Origin: Rhizohabitans arisaemae
Lineage (GTDB): Bacteria > Actinomycetota > Actinomycetes > Streptosporangiales > Streptosporangiaceae
Direction of reading: 5' to 3'
Assembly (NCBI RefSeq): GCF_025996515.1
Contig: NZ_BLRH01000060.1
Location: 558,001-622,000, forward strand
Length of the DNA: 64,000 bases
The notes beneath the pieces were generated by a model. That model was not told where the DNA came from. It saw only the letters and a program-made list of their open reading frames with translations, and did not search any database. Both the position numbers and the translations under genes were made by a program. The number at the start of each line of letters is the position of its first letter. The stretch's first letter is position 1. Shown here in pieces: positions 51,061-59,374 of the stretch.

Positions 51061-52284
51061 ATGCGGGGAATGACGGATCACCTCACCATCGGCGAACGGA
51101 TCGCCTGGTACCGGCAGCGCCGGGGGATTTCACAGGAGGTACTCGCCGGGCTTGTCGGCCGTACCGCCGACTGGTTGAGCAAGGTGGAGAACAACCGGAT
51201 AGACCTCGATCGCCTCTCGGTGATCAAGTCGTTGGCCACGACGCTCGACGTCTCCCTTGCCGATCTTCTGGCCGAGCCGGGGTTGCTGGAGTGGACCGCG
51301 GACAGCGGCCGGCAGACCGTCCCCGCGCTACGCGCCGCCATCACCGACTATCGCCAGCTCGCACCCCTGGCGGCTGTGATCGACACCGGGGAGCCGCCGG
51401 ACCTGCACGAGATCCGACGCGAGATCGCCGATCTGTGGCACGCATACCAGGCCTCCAGATACGGGCTTGTCGTACGCCGTCTGCCCCCGGTACTCGCCGA
51501 GGCACAGGCCGCCGTGCACGCGTGTAGCGGTGACACGCGGCTCAAAGCCTTGAGCCTGCTCGGCCAGGCCTACCATTCGGCCGCGACCATCCTGGTCAAG
51601 ATCGGTGAAAGTGATCTTGCGTGGGTTGCCGCCGAACGCGGGCTGCACGCCGCACGGGAATCCGGCGATCAGATCGTCACCGCTTCCCTGCTCCGATCGG
51701 TCACCCACGCCTTGCTGGCAAACGGCCGCTACGAAGCCGCCACCCAGCTCACCGCCGACGCCGCCGCTCTCCTGGACGGTGATCTCGGCCAGGCCTCACC
51801 GGCGTTGCTCTCGGTCCACGGAACCCTGTTCCTCGCCGGATCGATGGCAGCCGCCAGAGCCGAAGACCGGGCGATAACCCGGGACTTCCTCGCCCAAGCC
51901 GACGAGTCGGCGCGACGTCTCGGCCATGACGCCAACCACGCCTTCACCGCGTTCGGGCCGACCAACGTCGCCATCCACCGGGTCGCCACGGCCATCGAAC
52001 TGGGAGACGTCCAAATCGCTCTGGACATCGGCCCCGGGCTCGACACCACGGGATTGCCGATCGAACGGCGTGCCCGGCACGGTATCGCGGTCGCCCAGGC
52101 CTACAGTCTGCGCAACCGGGTGGACGAAGCCCTTGACGCGCTCCTTGAAGCCGAGCACATCGCACCCGAGCAGATACGGCACCACTACATCAGCCGCCAG
52201 CTCGTCACCACCTGGATCCGCAGGCAGAAAGGCCGCCCCAGCCACCGCATGGCCGATCTCGGCCGCCGGCTCCGCATCATCTGA
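51061..52284 (+). CDS. XRE-family regulator with helical repeat domain
   Basis: A 407-residue protein with an N-terminal helix-turn-helix (IAWYRQRRGISQEVLAGLVG, then WLSKVENN) at about residues 12-70 and about 300 residues of TPR-like helical repeats. Such proteins act as repressors or activators that bind peptide or small ligands. In AICEs an XRE gene next to a Nudix gene is common. ATG at 51061 with GAGG nine bases ahead. Confidence 0.8.
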   Translation: MRGMTDHLTIGERIAWYRQRRGISQEVLAGLVGRTADWLSKVENNRIDLDRLSVIKSLATTLDVSLADLLAEPGLLEWTADSGRQTVPALRAAITDYRQLAPLAAVIDTGEPPDLHEIRREIADLWHAYQASRYGLVVRRLPPVLAEAQAAVHACSGDTRLKALSLLGQAYHSAATILVKIGESDLAWVAAERGLHAARESGDQIVTASLLRSVTHALLANGRYEAATQLTADAAALLDGDLGQASPALLSVHGTLFLAGSMAAARAEDRAITRDFLAQADESARRLGHDANHAFTAFGPTNVAIHRVATAIELGDVQIALDIGPGLDTTGLPIERRARHGIAVAQAYSLRNRVDEALDALLEAEHIAPEQIRHHYISRQLVTTWIRRQKGRPSHRMADLGRRLRII

Positions 52285-52327
52285 GCCAAGCCCCTCTCCG
52301 CCGGGGGATTCCCCTAGAGTCGAGATC

Positions 52328-52798
52328 ATGAGCGACGCGCAGACCCCGCCCATGGCCCACGCCAGAGCCGCAGCCGGAGCGCTCTTCTTCGACGACCGCG
52401 GCCGTGTCCTCCTGCTCCAGCCCGCCTACAAGGAACACCTGGACATCCCAGGTGGGTATGTGGAGCCGGGGGAGACACCGTTTCAAGCCTGCGTACGCGA
52501 GGTTCACGAGGAACTCGGCATCCAGCCGCCCATCGGAGACCTGCTGGTGGTCGACTGGGCACCCCATCCCGCCGAAGGGGACAAGGTCCTGTTCGTGTTC
52601 GACGGCGGGACACTCACCCCCGCCGTCGTCGACCGCATCACCCTTGAGGCCGAACTCACCGGATTCGGCTTCCACCCCGTCGAGGAACTCGCCCAGCTAC
52701 TCATTGAACGCCTCGCCCACCGGGTCACTGCCGCCGTCACCGCCCGCAGACTGGGCCGCACCCTCTACCTGGAACACGGCGAGCAACTGCCGGAATGA
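52328..52798 (+). CDS. Nudix hydrolase
   Basis: A 156-residue Nudix enzyme. The Nudix box reads GGYVEPGETPF...REVHEELGI, with all the catalytic glutamates. It hydrolyses a nucleoside diphosphate linked to another moiety; the substrate cannot be predicted. Nudix genes are a recurrent AICE component and have been proposed to act on signalling nucleotides. It follows the XRE gene by 43 bases and overlaps a 33-codon frame. Confidence 0.85.
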   Translation: MSDAQTPPMAHARAAAGALFFDDRGRVLLLQPAYKEHLDIPGGYVEPGETPFQACVREVHEELGIQPPIGDLLVVDWAPHPAEGDKVLFVFDGGTLTPAVVDRITLEAELTGFGFHPVEELAQLLIERLAHRVTAAVTARRLGRTLYLEHGEQLPE

Positions 52799-52896
52799 TC
52801 TCCGCGTCCGAAGCCTTCGCTGTCCGGGTCATCGACGCCATGCGTGACGATCAGATGACCGCCGTCCGCCACCACGACGGTTTCCGTCTGCTCTAA
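52795..52896 (+). CDS. 33-residue ORF coupled to the Nudix gene
   Basis: The ATG at 52795 overlaps the Nudix stop (ATGA) and opens a 33-codon frame (MISASEAFAVRVIDAMRDDQ ... RLL). The coupling and sensible codon use suggest a real micro-gene or the degraded start of a longer gene. No homology is recognised. Confidence 0.35.
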   Translation: MISASEAFAVRVIDAMRDDQMTAVRHHDGFRLL

Positions 52897-53108
52897 GCCG
52901 GAAGTCCCGTGACCTGCATCGCGGCAGACTGCCGAATTGTTCTTGTAGGGATCAAGGGCGACGCTCCGCGCCGCCTCGCGGCCCTGCGCCCGCTCGGCGG
53001 CCGGGCATGCGGCCTGGGGGCCGGTCCCAGCCGCCAGCGTCTCAGGTCGCGAAAGATATGAGCGTCCACCCAAGCATTATGGTTTGTTGCTGATCTGCAC
53101 ACTACATA
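52897..53108. other. intergenic stretch before the NB-ARC gene
   Basis: About 210 bases between the plus-strand Nudix unit and the minus-strand NB-ARC gene stop. It turns sharply AT-rich from about 53060. No gene or clear terminator is seen. Confidence 0.3.
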
Positions 53109-56100
53109 TTAGCGATGTCTGTAATCACTCTTATTCTTTGGGGTTGAGATGGAGAATTTATATACACCCGAGAATCCGCAAGCAACCACAATATCCGGAT
53201 CAAAAATTGCCGCCCCCCATATGCTAGGTATGAGACGCACTACTGTAATGCATCTGTTTGCGTCATCAGCTTTCCATAAACGCACTGTCCCGTCGTCAGA
53301 GGCGCTGGCCAGCCAGGAGCTATCGGCAGCAATCGCCACTCCGCGCACCCAGTTGGTGTGGCCTTCCAGAACCGCACGTTGGGTGCCGTCGGCATTCCAC
53401 AACCGTACTGTTTCGTCAGCAGAGGCACTGGCCAGCCAGGAGCCATCGGCAGCAATCGCCACCGCATGCACCCCATTGGTGTGGCCTTCCAGAACCGCAC
53501 GTTGGGTGCCGTCGGCATTCCACAACCGTACTGTTTCGTCAGCAGAGGCGCTGGCCAGCCAGGAGCCATCGGCAGCAATCGCCACCGCATGCACCCAGTT
53601 GGTGTGGCCTTCCAGAACCGCACGTTGGGTGCCGTCGGCATTCCACAACCGTACTGTCCCATCATGGGAACCACTTGCCAGCCACGAACCATCCGCAGCA
53701 ATCGCCACCGAATTCACTGCGTCAGCTTGCCTATCCAAGACTAAATACTGACCGTCATTCGTAGAAATCATCTCCTCATTCGCCGGTCCAGTGTGGCCTT
53801 CCAGAACCGCACGTTGGGTACCGTCGGCATTCCACAACCGTACTGTCCCATCATGGGAACCACTTGCCAGCCACGAGCCGTCGGCAGCAATCGCCACCGA
53901 ATTCACTGCGTCAGCTTGCCTATCCAAGACTAAATACTGACCGTCATTCGTAGAAATCATCTCCTCATTCGCCGGTCCAGTGTGGCCTTCCAGAACCGCA
54001 CGTTGGGTACCGTCGGCATTCCACAACCGTACTGTCCCATCATGGGAACCACTTGCCAGCCACGAGCCGTCGGCAGCAATCGCCACCGAATTCACCCAAC
54101 TGGTGTGGCCCTTTAGAACCGCACGTTGGGTACCGTCGGCATTCCACAACCGTACTGTCCCATCATGGGAACCACTTGCCAGCCACGAGCCGTCGGCAGC
54201 AATCGCCACCGAATTCACCCAATCAGTGTGGCCCTCCGCGGCCGCAGGTACATGGCTATTGGCCTCCCACAACCGAACCGTCTCATCGGCGGAGCCGCTT
54301 GCTAGCCACGCCCCATCCACAGAAATCGCCACCGCAACTATCGGTCCGGTATGGCCTTCCAGAACCGCACGTTGGGTACCGTCGGCATTCCACAACCGAA
54401 TCGTATGGTCATATGAGCCGCTGGCCAGCCAGGAACCGTCGGCAGCAATCGCCACCGCATGCACCTCGTTGGTGTGGCCTTCCAGAACCGCACGTTGGGT
54501 ACCGTCGGCATTCCACAACCGTACTGTCCCATCATGGGAACCACTTGCCAGCCACGAGCCGTCGGCAGCAATCGCCACCGAATTCACCTCGTTCGTGTGG
54601 CCTTCCAGAACCGCACGTTGGGTACCGTCGGCATTCCACAACCGAATCGTATGGTCATATGAGCCGCTGGCCAGCCAGGAACCGTCGGCAGCAATCGCCA
54701 CCGCATGCACCTCGTTGGTGTGGCCTTCCAGAACCGCACGTTGGGTACCGTCGGCATTCCACAACCGTACTGTCCCATCATGGGAACCACTTGCCAGCCA
54801 CGAGCCGTCGGCAGCAATCGCCACCGAATTCACCCAACTGGTGTGGCCCTTTAGAACCGCACGTTGGGTGCCGTCGGCATTCCACAACCGTACGGTTCTG
54901 TCACCAGAGGCGCTGGCCAGCCAGGAACCGTCGGCAGCAATCGCCACCTCAGTTACTAAGCTGGTGTGCCCCTCTAAGACTGTGCGTAAACTGCCATCGA
55001 CATTCCACAATCGCACTACCCGGTCGTCGCCAGCGCTGGCCAGCCACTTCCCGTCCACGGCAATCTTCACTGTAGCTACCGTGTCGAAATGACCATTCAA
55101 AGTTCGAATTACGGCAGAGTTCCTACTTTCTGGAAGCGGCCAAGCTGGCAGCAGAAACGGCCCATACTTCTCGCGCAATTCGGATATCTGCTTCTGAAAA
55201 TTCGGCAGGACAATCAAATGGGTTAATCGATTCCCTTCGGAAAGTTCGCCAGATTCCAGGTCGCTCAGTAGATGGCCTACCTGTGCGACCAGTCGACGAG
55301 TCTTAACCGCTCCGGGATCCTGTGAGAAAGTAAGATCAGCTTCTAAAGCGAGGGCTCCTGATTTAGCCAGCCTAGCGAGTACCCAGCGCACATCGGTGAT
55401 TAGCACATTCAATGCCGCTTCAAGGCCCCCTTCGGCCAAATGATAGACAAGTTGATCCCATAGGAAATGTCCATCCGGTAGCCGCCACCAATCGCCGATT
55501 CTTCCTTCGTCAGCGGCCACTAGCTCAGCTGCTTTGTTGATCAACGCCCGGTTGGCCTGAGTCATCTGCTCTGGCCCCAGACCGTCCTTAGAACGGATAA
55601 AGTCCCGCACCACGTCATGCAATGCCACCACTCGCTGTCGGCCTTCCTCCCACCGCAACGACACCAGTGATAGCCCCGCCAGCTCCTCACACAACCGCTG
55701 GGACTGTTCCGAGGTTAGGCTCGCCGTCCCTTGCCACAACAGCGCCACCACATCGAGCGGGACATCGACGTCTTCAGCGAAGATCCCCAACTCCAGGAAT
55801 CGCTCCCGTTTCTCCGTGTGCAATGCCTCCAAGCTGTAGTCGATGGTCGCCTTGACCGTGGTCTCCCGCTGCCCGCTGTCGGTGATGTCCAGCGCTGTCG
55901 GCCCCGCCTGGCGCAATCGAGCAATAGCCTGTTTGGAGGCAGCGTTCACCTGCGCGCCCTGGTTAACGTCCTCGACCAGCCGAGCATTGGCTAACGCCAG
56001 CAGCAGCGGCCATCCTCCCGTCACTTCCAACAGCTGCCGCCGTAGGTCCGTCTGGATGACCGGCAGGTTGCGGCCCAGCAGTCGAGCCGCCACCGTAGGC

Positions 56101-56819
56101 GTCATCGCGTCTACGTTAACTTTGGTCGCCCCATCGGGAAGTGTTCGCGGCCGACGGGTTGTCACTAACAGTCGTGATTGTTGCGACACCGCTAAAAACG
56201 GCTCTAGCTGGACACCGGTCCAGACATCGTCAACGACTAGTAGCATCCGGCCTCGCTCGGCCATCAGCTCGGCCAGATGATGCGACAACTGCTTCAGATC
56301 TGTCATCTGCGGTACCTCGGCCGACAGCGTTTCGCAGATGCCACGGATCACGTCCGCGTTTTCAGTATCGGTGCGGTCCTGACCGATCGTGGCCCACACG
56401 ATTCCGCCGGAGAAAAACCGGCGCACTCGGCGATCGTGACAAGCCGCCACCGCTAGCGACGTCTTGCCAAACCCGCCAGCCCCCCACAGTGCGGTTGTGA
56501 CTCCCACAGTTCTGCTGCCCGGGCCTGTTAAAGCTCGCACCACCGCATCTAGCTCATTACGGGGAACCCATCCCTTTGGCATGGGTTGCACTTGGAACAG
56601 TTTTCCTCGCATGCGTCGTTCGGCGATCCGGCGTGCCAACCACGTCAAGTACACCGCTATCGCAGTCACCGCGACTAGACCGGTGATCCACACCATCTGG
56701 TGATCGGTGACCGTCGAAGGAAAATAGTCACTGACCACATTAATTGGCAAACCGACTGCGATGGTGAGCACGACCAGCACCCCGGCGGTTGCATGCGCGG
56801 CACGCTTACGACGAGTCAT
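53109..56819 (-). CDS. membrane-anchored NB-ARC (STAND) ATPase with 14 WD40 repeats
   Basis: A 1236-residue protein. Two membrane helices lie near the start (about residues 11-30 and 43-60). The NB-ARC ATPase follows, with P-loop GAGGFGKT at 113-120, Walker B MLLVVDDVW at 192-200, TTRRP, GGWPLLLAL and an MHD-like LHDVVRDF; then a helical region to about residue 575. The C-terminal half has 14 WD40 repeats and a degenerate fifteenth, mostly with identical cores (VAIAADGSWLASGSHDGTVR). Two repeats carry a 22-residue insert (EEMISTNDGQYLVLDRQAD). Architecture is that of bacterial NLR/STAND sensors. No nuclease, TIR or protease effector domain is present; the membrane segment may be the effector. 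Lower GC than the core genes. Confidence 0.88.
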   Translation of the reverse strand: MTRRKRAAHATAGVLVVLTIAVGLPINVVSDYFPSTVTDHQMVWITGLVAVTAIAVYLTWLARRIAERRMRGKLFQVQPMPKGWVPRNELDAVVRALTGPGSRTVGVTTALWGAGGFGKTSLAVAACHDRRVRRFFSGGIVWATIGQDRTDTENADVIRGICETLSAEVPQMTDLKQLSHHLAELMAERGRMLLVVDDVWTGVQLEPFLAVSQQSRLLVTTRRPRTLPDGATKVNVDAMTPTVAARLLGRNLPVIQTDLRRQLLEVTGGWPLLLALANARLVEDVNQGAQVNAASKQAIARLRQAGPTALDITDSGQRETTVKATIDYSLEALHTEKRERFLELGIFAEDVDVPLDVVALLWQGTASLTSEQSQRLCEELAGLSLVSLRWEEGRQRVVALHDVVRDFIRSKDGLGPEQMTQANRALINKAAELVAADEGRIGDWWRLPDGHFLWDQLVYHLAEGGLEAALNVLITDVRWVLARLAKSGALALEADLTFSQDPGAVKTRRLVAQVGHLLSDLESGELSEGNRLTHLIVLPNFQKQISELREKYGPFLLPAWPLPESRNSAVIRTLNGHFDTVATVKIAVDGKWLASAGDDRVVRLWNVDGSLRTVLEGHTSLVTEVAIAADGSWLASASGDRTVRLWNADGTQRAVLKGHTSWVNSVAIAADGSWLASGSHDGTVRLWNADGTQRAVLEGHTNEVHAVAIAADGSWLASGSYDHTIRLWNADGTQRAVLEGHTNEVNSVAIAADGSWLASGSHDGTVRLWNADGTQRAVLEGHTNEVHAVAIAADGSWLASGSYDHTIRLWNADGTQRAVLEGHTGPIVAVAISVDGAWLASGSADETVRLWEANSHVPAAAEGHTDWVNSVAIAADGSWLASGSHDGTVRLWNADGTQRAVLKGHTSWVNSVAIAADGSWLASGSHDGTVRLWNADGTQRAVLEGHTGPANEEMISTNDGQYLVLDRQADAVNSVAIAADGSWLASGSHDGTVRLWNADGTQRAVLEGHTGPANEEMISTNDGQYLVLDRQADAVNSVAIAADGSWLASGSHDGTVRLWNADGTQRAVLEGHTNWVHAVAIAADGSWLASASADETVRLWNADGTQRAVLEGHTNGVHAVAIAADGSWLASASADETVRLWNADGTQRAVLEGHTNWVRGVAIAADSSWLASASDDGTVRLWKADDANRCITVVRLIPSIWGAAIFDPDIVVACGFSGVYKFSISTPKNKSDYRHR
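53270..55095. repeat. near-identical 123-bp WD40-coding repeats
   Basis: In-frame DNA repeats of about 123 bases (41 codons), many over 95 percent identical by eye, with a 66-base insert in two of them (around 53705-53795 and 53900-53985). Higher-order pairs alternate (HDGTVR then YDHTIR, twice). Synonymous sites match too, so the copies were homogenised recently by gene conversion or unequal crossing over. Confidence 0.85.
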
Positions 56820-57194
56820 ATCCCCACCTCGACAATGGCGGCCTCCGACCGACCAACATCCCGATTATCGAGTCTCAACGTACCCAGTGGCCCGACCTTG
56901 CGCAGGGCATAGCCAGACAGGCACCGTAAATCGATATCGGCCGTCAACCTTGGTCCAGGCCGTCACCCCGCCAACGGCAAGGCGGAGATCCTTCGATCAG
57001 GACAGGGGGCAGCAGACCAGTACTGCCCCGACGATCGCCTCAGGATGGTCGATCACCGTCGGTAGTCGGGGGCAATCGACGGTCCGGGACTTCGTTCCTC
57101 AGCCCCAGCTCACCGAGCAGCGTGTGACCTCGACGTCTCGGCCACAATGGTGGCCAAGACATAGAAGCCGTTCAGAGCGATCTGCGTTATCACG
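56820..57194. other. intergenic stretch with a dispersed 39-bp repeat
   Basis: No convincing gene in about 375 bases. At 57077-57115 is a 39-base segment (CGACGGTCCGGGACTTCGTT...) that recurs with five or so changes at 58496-58534 in the neighbouring element remnant. It must hold the NB-ARC promoter near its left end. Confidence 0.4.
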
Positions 57195-57503
57195 TCAAGC
57201 TGTACTCGCCCCTCCGCCAAGGTGACCATGGGCCTCGAAGTACCGGTAACTGAGATCCTGCAACCAGACTTGTTCGAGACTGGCCCCGATCTCCGCCTCC
57301 GAGCGTCTGCGGATGGGTACGCAGGTGGCCACGATCAGGCTGTTCGTGTCACTGGTATGGCGGACCTTTACTTCCCTGACCACAGGTGAGAGCCACAGAT
57401 AGGCATCAAGATCCATCGACATACCGTCGAGGTAGCCTCCACTGCTGGGGAACGCCTCACTCATCAGACGCTGCTTCGCCGCCCGGAACTCGGAAGACTC
57501 CAT
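57195..57503 (-). CDS. small hypothetical cargo protein
   Basis: A 102-residue soluble protein (MESSEFRAAKQRLMSEAFPS ... LSPVVREVKVRHT). Nothing recognised. It lies upstream of the NB-ARC gene on the same strand and could be cotranscribed with it, although 375 bases separate them. GGAGGTG is 13 bases ahead of the ATG. Confidence 0.5.
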   Translation of the reverse strand: MESSEFRAAKQRLMSEAFPSSGGYLDGMSMDLDAYLWLSPVVREVKVRHTSDTNSLIVATCVPIRRRSEAEIGASLEQVWLQDLSYRYFEAHGHLGGGASTA

Positions 57504-57544
57504 CGGTACAACCTGTCACCTCCGCGCCCAAACATGATCACCCG

Positions 57545-57859
57545 ATGACAAGGCTCCAGTCCTTGGTTGCAGTTCTAGTTGCAATCCAGCACCGTCTGGT
57601 CCCGTTCCATCTGGACCGCCGCGCCCTGTTGGCCCAGGTGGAACTGATCTGGACGGGTGAGGAGTTCAGAGCTGCTAATGCGGTTTGGGCGCCGTTCCCA
57701 CGTGCGACCGTGCCCAGGCCGTACGACATGACCGACACCGGTCAGAAGCGGATGCGTCTCCTGCGACTCGGCCCCGACATTGCTGGCAAACTCGATCGAC
57801 CCGTGTGGCGCGGCGAAGAAGGGCATGCCTCCGGCGGGGGCGCTCAGACTCCGGGATGA
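57545..57859 (+). CDS. possible small protein
   Basis: A 104-codon frame from an ATG (MTRLQSLVAVLVAIQHRLVP ... VELIWTGEEFRAANAV). Codon use is mixed and there is no ribosome binding site, so this is weakly supported. It starts 41 bases from the divergent gene ending at 57503. No family recognised. Confidence 0.3.
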   Translation: MTRLQSLVAVLVAIQHRLVPFHLDRRALLAQVELIWTGEEFRAANAVWAPFPRATVPRPYDMTDTGQKRMRLLRLGPDIAGKLDRPVWRGEEGHASGGGAQTPG

Positions 57860-57950
57860 TCGCCAACCCGGGTGCGTGGCCGCTGGCTGGTCAGTGGCTG
57901 AGGTGGGCCTGATCGTCCCGCCCGCCATCGACCCGGACAAGCCCAGCAGA

Positions 57951-58014
57951 CCAGGGCCACGGGGCCAAGGTCGTTCGTCCGGCAGGGCGCTCCACCTTGA
58001 CCCCGTGGCCCTGG
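57951..58014. terminator. long inverted repeat near the right end of the element
   Basis: CCAGGGCCACGGGGCCAAGG at 57951-57970 pairs with the segment 57994-58014 (20 of 21 positions). The 22-base loop lies between. Such a strong hairpin could stop transcription reaching attR or form part of the recombination complex. It is 100 bases from the right arm-type site. Confidence 0.55.
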
Positions 58015-58112
58015 CCCGCTCGCCCTTCAGGCGGGTCGACGGCAGACGGGATGATCAGACAGGGAAACGTGCGGGCAGGAGCCCGGACCAGGACAGGGAC
58101 ACATGATCGCCA

Positions 58113-58132
58113 TGCGATTAGCGTGCGATTAG
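58113..58132 (+). repeat. integrase arm-type site, right
   Basis: TGCGATTAGCGTGCGATTAG, identical to 43872-43891 and in the same direction. It is 85 bases from the att core; the left copy is 76 bases from its core. Together they would flank the core in the circular attP. Confidence 0.75.
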
Positions 58133-58216
58133 ACAGGAGAACGAAGGGGCAACCACGGTCACCCACGACCGCGCCCAGCCGCAGATCAGCACCCCTACGA
58201 GGCATGATCGTTGCAA

Positions 58217-58258
58217 TTCCCAAGCTGACAGTGCGGGTTCGATTCCCGTCACCCGCTC
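58217..58258 (+). repeat. attR core of the AICE (second att copy)
   Basis: 42 bases identical to 43754-43795. It is followed by a hairpin terminator (58267-58300, CCCTGC/GCAGGG with TCTTT) and a second hairpin CTGGGGG/CCCCCAG at 58314-58331. Confidence 0.92.
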
Positions 58259-58582
58259 GCGGTAGGCCCTGCTCGGCGACCTTCGGTCACCTTCGCAGGG
58301 TCTTTGTATTTATCTGGGGGACGACCCCCAGACCCCCGCAGGCGAGAGGGACTCCGTTCCCTCGCGCTCCCCTGGGGGACTCACTCCGTGCTTTGGTCAG
58401 GGTCGCTCCAGGAATGGTTCCTGTCCACGCCGTGCCCGTCACGTGCCCGTACGGATGATCTTGGTCGTTTTCGCGATCTCGGCGAATTTGCCGATCGATG
58501 GTCCGGGACTTTGTTCCTTAGCCCCGGCGCACCGGATACCTCATCCTCTGGCGGTACAGGCTCTCGTATCGATGATCAGAAA

Positions 58583-59146
58583 TTGTCGTACTCGCCTGCT
58601 TCACTCCACTTCGAGACATACCGATCGATCCACGCGCATCAAACCGAGAAGAGGCTGAGATCGCTGGGAGAACTCATCACCTACCTGTTGGAGGAGGCCC
58701 ATGACGACCGCTGGATGGTCGTCGACGGTGCGGTCATCAACTACCAGGAGACGGCCCCGTGGGAGCAGGAATGGATGGGGCGGCAAGAGGACTGGATCGA
58801 GATCGGCCCCAACGCCCTGGTCTGCATTACTCCCCAGGACATCACACCACATGTCCGGCTTGAACTTTGGAGTGGTCAACCTCCCGCACCTGAGTCGGCT
58901 TGGGATCACTCATGGACCGGCGAGATCTTCTTTCGGTCGGGAAAGATCCAGCTCAGGGAGTTCTACAACACGGAGTGGGGTGTGCACGAGGTTCTTGACC
59001 TGGGTCACCGGGATGCCACCTGGCTCATTCGGGCACAGCACAAGACATTGGAGAATGATCGGGAGAGCGACTTTCCTCGTGACATCTACCGAGCCGAGAT
59101 CTACAAGTTCCAGTTCTGGCGGCCGACCCTTCAGCAGGGGAGCTGA
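58583..59146 (+). CDS. hypothetical protein in the element remnant
   Basis: A protein of about 187 residues (WMVVDGAVINYQETAPWEQE ... IEIGPNALVCITPQ), rich in Trp and acidic residues. The start is unsure: the frame runs back to 58304 through att-flanking repeat sequence that should not be coding, so a TTG at 58583 is the best guess and the 5' end may be truncated. No family recognised. Lower GC than chromosomal genes. Confidence 0.5.
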   Translation: MSYSPASLHFETYRSIHAHQTEKRLRSLGELITYLLEEAHDDRWMVVDGAVINYQETAPWEQEWMGRQEDWIEIGPNALVCITPQDITPHVRLELWSGQPPAPESAWDHSWTGEIFFRSGKIQLREFYNTEWGVHEVLDLGHRDATWLIRAQHKTLENDRESDFPRDIYRAEIYKFQFWRPTLQQGS

Positions 59147-59334
59147 CCGGCAGTCGTAAGTCATAGGAGAGGCAGGGTCGGTCTACCACGGAGCACTCCG
59201 AGTCCGGATGTCGTGCCCGTTGCGTGCCCGGCAGCAGAGGGAACAAGGGGACTCACGGGGAATCATAGTCACTCTCCCCGCTCCCCCGCAGGTCAGCGTT
59301 TCGCCAGGTCAGTGTCCAGGCGCGTTGGAGACTC

Positions 59335-59374
59335 CCCAAGCTGACAGTGCGGGTTCGATTCCCGTCACCCGCTC
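59335..59374 (+). repeat. third att copy
   Basis: 40 bases identical to the tRNA-Gly att core, from CCCAAGCTGAC to CACCCGCTC. It marks the right end of the degraded second element. Confidence 0.9.

Larger units (their letters stand above)
43754..58258. mobile_element. pSAM2-type integrative and conjugative element (AICE) in tRNA-Gly
   Basis: A 14.5-kb element bounded by a 42-bp perfect direct repeat (43754-43795 and 58217-58258) that is the 3' half of tRNA-Gly. It carries the standard AICE core on the minus strand: integrase, excisionase, RepSA-like replication protein, FtsK/TraB translocase and a GntR regulator. An XRE regulator and Nudix gene lie on the plus strand, followed by cargo including a large NB-ARC/WD40 gene near the right end. 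All core genes look intact, so it may still excise and transfer. Confidence 0.92.
58217..59374. mobile_element. degraded second element in tandem
   Basis: A 1.16-kb segment bounded by att copies at 58217-58258 and 59335-59374. Inside, near each end, is a pair of CGTGCCCGT repeats spaced 11 bases apart (58431 and 58442; 59212 and 59223), the same arrangement as the arm sites of the intact AICE but a different sequence. Only one gene remains. I infer the remnant of another tRNA-Gly element whose integrase and transfer genes were lost. Confidence 0.65.

Noticed and set aside
53270-55095. CRISPR-like regular repeats
   Set aside because: The period of 123 bases is in frame and encodes WD40 blades; there are no short repeats with unique spacers and no cas genes.
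57386-57859. A 157-residue plus-strand frame
   Set aside because: Its first third overlaps the opposite-strand gene 57195-57503. Only the part from the ATG at 57545 is kept, at low confidence.
58304-58582. Extended N-terminus of the gene in the element remnant
   Set aside because: This segment is the att-flanking sequence that also follows the third att at 59375, including terminator hairpins, so it is unlikely to be coding.
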